A model generated the notes under the pieces. It ran no database searches, was not told the DNA's origin, and was given only the letters and a program-made list of their open reading frames with translations. From positions 1 to 9,945 of the forward strand of contig DALTVX010000093.1 in NCBI GenBank assembly GCA_029987395.1: 9,945 nucleotides of DNA, given 5' to 3'. A program made the translations under genes and the position numbers. Source of the stretch: Methanocorpusculum sp. (GTDB lineage: Archaea; Halobacteriota; Methanomicrobia; Methanomicrobiales; Methanocorpusculaceae). Below are positions 6,167-9,945 of the stretch, piece after piece; the stretch's first letter is position 1, and each line of letters begins with the position of its first letter.

Positions 6167-6190
6167 GATACTTTGAAGAGTATCAGGGAT
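6167..6190 (+). promoter_or_regulatory. Leader hairpin abutting the ribosome-binding site of the DUF5320-like gene
   Basis: GATACT (6167-6172) and AGTATC (6179-6184) form a perfect 6-bp stem with a 6-base loop. AGGGAT (6185-6190), the likely ribosome-binding site, begins at the next base and lies 9 bases before ATG 6200. A stem directly next to the site may influence initiation, or it may be a DNA operator. Confidence 0.4.
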
Positions 6191-6199
6191 TATAGCAAA

Positions 6200-6460
6200 A
6201 TGCCAAGATTAGATGGGACAGGACCCTGTGGAACAGGGTCAATGGCCGGACGGGGCTTTGGGAATTGCCGGGTTGGACCTGGGCGCACTGAAGTTGCACC
6301 GTCTGCGGTACAAACACCAGAAAGTGTAGTACGGATGGGAGAATATGGACCTCAGTCCAATTTGCAGGCACCAATGTATGGTGCAGGCCGCGGCGGAATG
6401 CCACGCGGCTGTGGGAATGGGCGGAGATCTTGCGGCAATCAGTTTGGTCGCCGGGGTTAA
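6200..6460 (+). CDS. Small Gly/Cys-rich DUF5320-like protein
   Basis: An 86-aa protein whose first 23 residues follow the DUF5320 pattern of M-P-x-x-D-G-T-G-P, then G-x-G-x-M-x-G-R-G-x-G-x-C. Function is unknown; relatives are often found near dinitrogenase iron-molybdenum cofactor-type and Mrp/Nbp35 genes in anaerobes. Four cysteines (C10, C23, C71, C78) sit in Gly-rich surroundings at both ends and could bind metal. The middle (about 30-60) has low complexity and is Pro/Gln-rich, and the C terminus is GCGNGRRSCGNQFGRRG. A TTG at 6173 would extend the frame, but the family begins with MP at 6200 and AGGGAT precedes that ATG. It diverges from the DUF364 gene, with which it may share control. 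It has no transmembrane segment or signal peptide. The coiled-coil tail of longer DUF5320 members is missing. Confidence 0.75.
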   Translation: MPRLDGTGPCGTGSMAGRGFGNCRVGPGRTEVAPSAVQTPESVVRMGEYGPQSNLQAPMYGAGRGGMPRGCGNGRRSCGNQFGRRG

Positions 6461-6475
6461 CACCCCAACTTTTTT
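6453..6475 (+). terminator. Terminator overlapping the stop codon of the DUF5320-like gene
   Basis: GGGGT (6453-6457) pairs with ACCCC (6462-6466) around a TAAC loop that contains the TAA stop. The stem is followed after three bases by TTTTTT (6470-6475) and then by further T-rich DNA. The stem is short, but the T6 run alone is a good archaeal termination signal. Confidence 0.6.
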
Positions 6476-6546
6476 AAGACTTTTATTTCATAAGTGAAAT
6501 TATGGGTTTGATCAGCAAGTTGCTCATCGATCCGCTGTGCACAAGA

Positions 6547-7407
6547 TCAGGCTAAAGGTTTCGGCTGTTTTCCCATGTCTTCGACTGGAAGCTTGGTATT
6601 CTTCACCAGGATCTGTTGATCCGTTTCGATCAGCTTCTCTATGACTAGCTGTTTTCCGGCGCGGCTCATTGCATAGACCGGGACGCCAACTCCTCCTTGG
6701 ACGAGTGCTTTGGACACAGCGGCACGAACATACTTCGAAGCACAGGCAAATACCAGATCTGAGGCGGCGACAAGGCGTTCTGCATTTTCTTTGCTTTGAA
6801 CTCCAGTTGTGTGAACGGCAATGATCAATGCATCGGGATATTTTTCTCGGATCTCCTCTGCGAGTTCATGCTGAAAGCCCGCGATCGTCACTGCAGTTTT
6901 CGTCCACCCTTTAGATTTTGCACGGGCAAGACCGGCGAGGGGATCCATTTTTGCGGTTATTTTATCGATGACGATCCCACCTGCATTTTCAATTCGCTGT
7001 ATCACTTCCGGGTGAGGGGTGGTCGAAACAAGACCTGACATCTTTCCTCCGAGTCCTTGAACAAGATCAGGCGTTCGAACAATCACGGTACCGGCGCCAT
7101 CCGAGCAGATTATCGCCGCGTCCAACATCTTTGTTCTAAGACCGGTGCTCATCAACTCGGATGCGCCGAACAGAACAAAGGTCTCTTTGTCAAGCACCTC
7201 ACGGTCTTTTGTACACATACCAAAGTTTTTGATACGTGCCTCGATATTTTTCTGCACTGCCTCCTTCGTGATCGGATCGACCGGCGTTGCAAACCGTTTT
7301 GCAAGCGGGCAGAACTGGATCTTCGGTTCTCCGATCTCGACAACTTTTCCGTCCCTGATGACAATTCGGGTCATCCCCACTGCTTCTATAATATGTTCAT
7401 CGGTCAT
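6547..7407 (-). CDS. mmp8: Methanogenesis marker protein 8 (DUF2099)
   Basis: A 286-aa protein matching the DUF2099/methanogenesis-marker-8 family, which is restricted to methanogens and relatives; its biochemical role is not established. Recognisable features are the N-terminal HIIEAVGMTRIVIRDGKVV (5-23), the FCPL motif (C33), NFGMCTKDRE with C65, FGASELMSTGL (80-90), CSDGAGTVIV with C101, and an ACAS segment with C222. C33 and C65 near the N terminus could bind metal or an Fe-S cluster (inference). The frame extends to an in-frame ATG at 7437 and TTG at 7440, but family members start at the equivalent of MTDEHIIE. A TTTATTTT box on the minus strand would initiate near 7417, so ATG 7407 is preferred. 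It stands alone, diverging from the membrane protein on its right. Confidence 0.85.
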   Translation of the reverse strand: MTDEHIIEAVGMTRIVIRDGKVVEIGEPKIQFCPLAKRFATPVDPITKEAVQKNIEARIKNFGMCTKDREVLDKETFVLFGASELMSTGLRTKMLDAAIICSDGAGTVIVRTPDLVQGLGGKMSGLVSTTPHPEVIQRIENAGGIVIDKITAKMDPLAGLARAKSKGWTKTAVTIAGFQHELAEEIREKYPDALIIAVHTTGVQSKENAERLVAASDLVFACASKYVRAAVSKALVQGGVGVPVYAMSRAGKQLVIEKLIETDQQILVKNTKLPVEDMGKQPKPLA

Positions 7408-7450
7408 TTTTTCGATGCATAGATATGATATCCGCATCAAAATAAATCCA
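7408..7450. promoter_or_regulatory. Compact divergent promoter
   Basis: Only 43 bases lie between the preferred start codons of mmp8 (-) and the DUF1624-like gene (+). A minus-strand TTTATTTT (about 7440-7447) and a plus-strand ATATGATAT (about 7423-7431) could serve as opposing TATA boxes. Both would give very short leaders, consistent with the lack of Shine-Dalgarno sites at both genes. Confidence 0.4.
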
Positions 7451-8188
7451 ATGACAGGATCACGCTACTTTGAATTGGACGCTGCCCGAGGTTTTGCTTT
7501 GATTCTGATGATCCTGTATCATATCCTCTTCTGTCTCTATTTCTTTCATACAGGGTTCGTTCCTTGGTTCGACCCGTTTACCATGTCAGGTGCACCTATC
7601 GCTTTTCTTTTTGTGGTGATCGCTGGAATTTCTCTTGTTCTCTCGACTGGCCGTGTGAACAGTCCTGTCAAAGCTGCAAAGAAACTCTTTTTCCGCGGCC
7701 TCTATATTCTCTTATTTGCGGCTGTAGTTACGATAATAACTTGGCTCGTGTATCCTGCGGAGGTTGTTGTTTTTGGCGTCCTTCACCTGATCGGTGTTTC
7801 CACGATCCTTTCTATCCCCCTTGTTGTGATGAAGGTCAAGCCGTACATACCTCTAGTACTTGGTCTGATCTGTATTTTTCTTTCGCCGATCGTCTCTATG
7901 CTTCGGGGTCCTGCATTTTTGATCCCACTTGGTATCACCTATAACGGGTTTTCGACTCTTGATTATGAACCGCTTATTCCCTGGTTTGGTATCGTTCTTC
8001 TTGGGGTGGCGCTAGGCTCGGTCATTTATAATGATGGAGTTCGGCATGGGGTCCTCACCCAGCTCGGTGAAATGCCGCGATCACTTGCCCCGCTTTGTTT
8101 TATCGGCCGCCACACACTGATAATTTATCTTCTCCACGTTCCTGTGATCATCGGTGTCCTTTTCCTCCTTGGATTCGTTAGCCTATAA
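7451..8188 (+). CDS. Integral-membrane DUF1624 / HGSNAT-like protein (putative acyltransferase)
   Basis: A 245-aa multi-pass membrane protein. The opening RYFELDAARGFALILMILYH (5-24) carries the D-x-x-R-G and following His typical of the heparan-alpha-glucosaminide N-acetyltransferase catalytic domain (DUF1624). Other family segments are GAPIAFLFVVIAGISLVLS (47-65), VLHLIGVSTIL (110-120), DYEPLIPWFG (171-180), LLGVALG (183-189) and GRHTLIIYLLHVP (219-231). About seven hydrophobic helices are visible. Members are thought to move acyl groups across the membrane to sugars or other acceptors; the substrate here is unknown. The open frame extends upstream over the mmp8 gene, but the family begins at SRYFELD, so ATG 7451 is chosen; no Shine-Dalgarno is visible. 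The SepCysS cluster follows after 40 bases on the same strand and may share its transcript. Confidence 0.85.
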   Translation: MTGSRYFELDAARGFALILMILYHILFCLYFFHTGFVPWFDPFTMSGAPIAFLFVVIAGISLVLSTGRVNSPVKAAKKLFFRGLYILLFAAVVTIITWLVYPAEVVVFGVLHLIGVSTILSIPLVVMKVKPYIPLVLGLICIFLSPIVSMLRGPAFLIPLGITYNGFSTLDYEPLIPWFGIVLLGVALGSVIYNDGVRHGVLTQLGEMPRSLAPLCFIGRHTLIIYLLHVPVIIGVLFLLGFVSL

Positions 8189-8228
8189 CGATATTTTCTT
8201 TTATCTAGGAGTAGAGGTACATACCATC

Positions 8229-8408
8229 ATGTCAGAGCGAGCCGCAGATGCAGTATTTCAGGCCTTATTTTCCTTAACAGATATTAGAGTCATACTCCGG
8301 GTAACTGCCCCGGATCATTCTCTTGACGAGGATCAGAAGAAAAAGACCGAAAAGGCTCTGGTTTCAGTAGAAAAACAGATAGCCATACTCAGGGAGGAGC
8401 TTTTATGA
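8229..8408 (+). CDS. 59-aa protein coupled to SepCysS; candidate C-terminally truncated SepCysE homolog
   Basis: An ATG at 8229 with a GAGGT site 10 bases upstream opens a 59-codon frame whose stop overlaps the SepCysS start in the arrangement ATGA (8405-8408), typical of translational coupling. The peptide is predicted to be mostly helical: an N-terminal segment (SERAADAVFQALFSLTDIRV, 2-21), a short turn at TAPDHSLDE, then a charged amphipathic helix (about 35-59) rich in Lys, Glu and Val/Leu that may form a coiled coil. SepCysE is the scaffold that tethers SepRS to SepCysS in class I methanogens, and C-terminally truncated versions are known to be fused or genetically coupled to SepCysS in other archaea. 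Position, size and helical nature fit this, but I cannot align it by eye to SepCysE. An alternative is an unrelated small protein or a precursor peptide for the downstream radical SAM enzyme. Confidence 0.7.
   Translation: MSERAADAVFQALFSLTDIRVILRVTAPDHSLDEDQKKKTEKALVSVEKQIAILREELL
8392..8408 (+). promoter_or_regulatory. Ribosome-binding site and stop-start overlap for SepCysS
   Basis: GGGAGG (8392-8397) lies 7 bases before ATG 8405 and inside the 59-aa frame, whose TGA stop shares bases with that ATG. The site fixes the SepCysS start and implies coupled translation. Confidence 0.75.
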
Positions 8409-9583
8409 AATGCTGTGATGACATTGAGGCACGCATGATCGATGAGACCTCGATCAATTTAGATCCTATCCAGGTGGGAGGTCGCCTAACGCCTGAGGCA
8501 ATGAAAGCGATGATCTCATATGGTGATGGCTACTCGGTCTGCGACAACTGCAGAAAACCGTTCCGTCTGGATTATATCCAGAAACCGCCGCTGAAAGATT
8601 TCCATGTGGATCTCGCCGAGTGGCTTGGAATGGCTCAGGTACGAACCGTCCCCGGAGCCCGCCGCGGGTTCCAACAGGTTGCAGGTACCTATGTGGAAAA
8701 GGGCGACCCTGTTCTTATCGGCTCTCTTGCTCACTATACTTCCTATCTCTCCGTCGAGCTTCAGCAAGGGATCGCTCGTGAGATCCCCATGACCCCCGAC
8801 CATCACATCACCGCTGAGAATACCGCGAACCGGATAGAGGATGTGGTCCAGGAATTCGGTGTCGCTCCAAAATTACTTTTCATCGATCAAGTGGATTATC
8901 AGTACGGGAACATGCATGACGTGAAAGGGATCGTCAAGGTCGCTCATCAGTATGATATCCCGGTCCTCTGCAATGGAGTATATACGGTGGGGATCATGCC
9001 CGTGAACGGCAAAGATCTTGGAGTCGACTTTATCGTCGGGTCAGGTCACAAAAGTATGGCCGCCCCTGCTCCTTCGGGGATCCTTGCCGCAACCGAGGAG
9101 CGTGCAGACGAAGTTTTCCGCACGACGCAGATGGAAGGTGACATCACCGGACGGAAATTCGGCATCAAAGAGGTCGGCATTCTTGGGTGCTCCTTAATGG
9201 GCGCACCGATCGTTGGACTTCTTGCCTCCTTCCCAACGGTGAAGGCCCGGGTCGAACATTTCGACGAGGAGCTTAAGAACAGCCAGATCGTTGTGGAGGC
9301 TCTTCGATCCATCGAGGGAACGAAGATCCTTTCCGAGTACCCAAGAAAACACACGCTGACCCGTTTGGATACGACCGACTCGTTTGATCTGGTCGCGCAG
9401 ACCCACAAGAAACGAGGATTTTATCTGTCTAGTGCCCTTAGCAAAAAGGGGATCACCGGGATCATCCCCGGGGCAACCAAGGTTTGGAAGATCAACACCT
9501 ACGGTATGACGAAAAAGCAGGCCGAATATGTGGCAGATACATATCTTGAGATCGCCGAAACGAATGGATTAACGATCAATTAA
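8405..9583 (+). CDS. pscS: O-phosphoseryl-tRNA(Cys):Cys-tRNA(Cys) synthase (SepCysS)
   Basis: A 392-aa PLP enzyme of fold type I that converts O-phosphoserine carried on tRNA(Cys) into cysteine, with a persulfide sulfur donor; with SepRS it forms the tRNA-dependent cysteine pathway of methanogens. The conserved cysteines needed for persulfide/Fe-S chemistry are present as C46-X2-C49 (SVCDNCRKP) and C262 (LGCSLMGAP). The PLP-binding lysine is K216 in GSGHKSMAAPAPSG (212-225), with FIDQVDYQYGN (159-169) and the LCNGVYTVG strand (188-196) upstream. Other family landmarks are VRTVPGARRGFQQVAGTY (79-96) and the C-terminal GIIPGATKVWK (352-362). The length is normal and no key residue is missing. 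SepRS is not in the window. The gene overlaps the 59-aa ORF by 4 bases and is followed after 2 bases by a radical SAM gene, so all three are probably one operon. Confidence 0.96.
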   Translation: MKCCDDIEARMIDETSINLDPIQVGGRLTPEAMKAMISYGDGYSVCDNCRKPFRLDYIQKPPLKDFHVDLAEWLGMAQVRTVPGARRGFQQVAGTYVEKGDPVLIGSLAHYTSYLSVELQQGIAREIPMTPDHHITAENTANRIEDVVQEFGVAPKLLFIDQVDYQYGNMHDVKGIVKVAHQYDIPVLCNGVYTVGIMPVNGKDLGVDFIVGSGHKSMAAPAPSGILAATEERADEVFRTTQMEGDITGRKFGIKEVGILGCSLMGAPIVGLLASFPTVKARVEHFDEELKNSQIVVEALRSIEGTKILSEYPRKHTLTRLDTTDSFDLVAQTHKKRGFYLSSALSKKGITGIIPGATKVWKINTYGMTKKQAEYVADTYLEIAETNGLTIN

Positions 9584-9585
9584 CT

Positions 9586-9945
9586 ATGTTTTTTCATCTG
9601 ATCTTGACCGATGACTGTAATCTGTGCTGCTCATACTGCAGAGGAAAAATGTTTGAAGAGGAGGACCCTGCCGGTCATTCTCCGGGCACGATCGATGAAA
9701 CAATATGTGAGGATCTGGCATTCTCCTTGTCGGATCTGTATGATTTTCTCGCAAAAGATCCGGACGCAGTTCTGACCTTCATCGGCGGTGAGCCGCTCCT
9801 TCGGTCCGATCTTGTTATGGAGATCATGGATCATGCGCCGGTGAAACGGTTCATGCTCCAGACAAACGGAACACTCCTTGCAAAGCTTCCAAAGACGTAC
9901 ACAAATCGTTTTGAGACGATCCTTATTTCCATCGATGGTGACAAG
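9586..9945 (+). CDS. Radical SAM enzyme, putative peptide-modifying type (3' end outside window)
   Basis: The ATG at 9586 opens a frame that runs to the window edge, giving 120 residues. The N terminus FFHLILTDDCNLCCSYCRGK has the radical SAM cluster motif C11-X3-C15-X2-C18 (plus C14). It is followed by TFIGGEPLLRSDL (about 70-82), where GGEP is the SAM-binding motif, LQTNGTLL (about 95-102) and ISIDGDK at the edge. Such openings, with the motif directly after the first beta strand and no leader, resemble the SPASM-type enzymes annotated in methanogens as putative peptide-modifying radical SAM proteins. The substrate is unknown and the C-terminal half, where SPASM cysteines would lie, cannot be seen. 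It begins 2 bases after the SepCysS stop with no good Shine-Dalgarno, suggesting translation coupled to SepCysS. Confidence 0.85.
   Translation, partial: MFFHLILTDDCNLCCSYCRGKMFEEEDPAGHSPGTIDETICEDLAFSLSDLYDFLAKDPDAVLTFIGGEPLLRSDLVMEIMDHAPVKRFMLQTNGTLLAKLPKTYTNRFETILISIDGDK

Noticed and set aside
6173..6199. TTG start for the DUF5320-like gene
   Set aside because: The TTG lies in the loop of the leader palindrome and the family starts with MP at 6200, which has a suitably placed AGGGAT site.
6485..6500. ATTTCA-TAAG-TGAAAT hairpin between the DUF5320-like gene and mmp8
   Set aside because: It is a short AT-rich stem without a following T tract on either strand; it is likely chance in AT-rich DNA next to the better terminator at 6453-6475.
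7145..7450. N-terminal extension of the DUF1624-like membrane protein
   Set aside because: The extension is antisense to the conserved N-terminal part of mmp8 and looks random; the family sequence begins at ATG 7451.
1..9945. CRISPR array, tRNA/rRNA genes, transposase, integrase, toxin-antitoxin or defence genes
   Set aside because: They were looked for on both strands; no regularly spaced repeats, cloverleaf-like sequence or corresponding protein motifs were seen.

Overview
The window reads as a chromosomal segment of a methanogenic archaeon, most likely a class II methanogen of the order Methanomicrobiales (a Methanocorpusculum-like genome is plausible, but I cannot confirm genus). The diagnostic genes are a methanogenesis marker protein 8 (DUF2099) gene, Sep-tRNA:Cys-tRNA synthase (tRNA-dependent cysteine synthesis), a small siroheme sulfite reductase of the methanogen type, and a DUF364 protein. 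Several genes have GGAGG-type Shine-Dalgarno sites, and AT-rich archaeal TATA-like boxes sit in the intergenic regions. No rRNA, tRNA, insertion sequence, CRISPR array or phage gene was seen.

Layout. 1-87: C-terminal tail of an unidentified (+) gene, closely followed by an MscS-family mechanosensitive channel (90-962). A perfect 11-bp hairpin (1002-1026) separates it from a convergent small sulfite reductase (1046-1705, -). A 408-base AT-rich gap (1706-2113) with a long inverted repeat holds the divergent promoters of the sulfite reductase and of hflX (2114-3406, +), a ribosome-associated GTPase. A second gap (3407-3693) holds a structured, repeat-like element that ends in T6. On the minus strand come DUF364 (5295-6047), TrmO (4751-5263) and a radical SAM protein with a C-terminal winged helix (3694-4653). 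Diverging from DUF364 is a tiny Gly/Cys-rich DUF5320-like gene (6200-6460, +), and the region between them is dense with palindromes. Mmp8 (6547-7407, -) diverges from an integral-membrane DUF1624/HGSNAT-like protein (7451-8188, +). The latter heads a tight run: a 59-aa ORF (8229-8408), SepCysS (8405-9583, overlapping by ATGA) and a radical SAM enzyme cut by the window edge (9586-9945).

How the genes fit together. The clearest functional module is at the right end. SepCysS converts O-phosphoseryl-tRNA(Cys) to Cys-tRNA(Cys), and the overlapping 59-aa ORF is best explained as a C-terminally truncated relative of the scaffold protein SepCysE. A radical SAM gene of a putatively peptide-modifying type follows two bases later. 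The small sulfite reductase at the left is also tied to sulfur metabolism, but it is a separate unit. The DUF364/DUF5320 divergent pair looks metal-related, judging by its families. HflX, TrmO and SepCysS all concern tRNA or the ribosome, but they do not form one operon.
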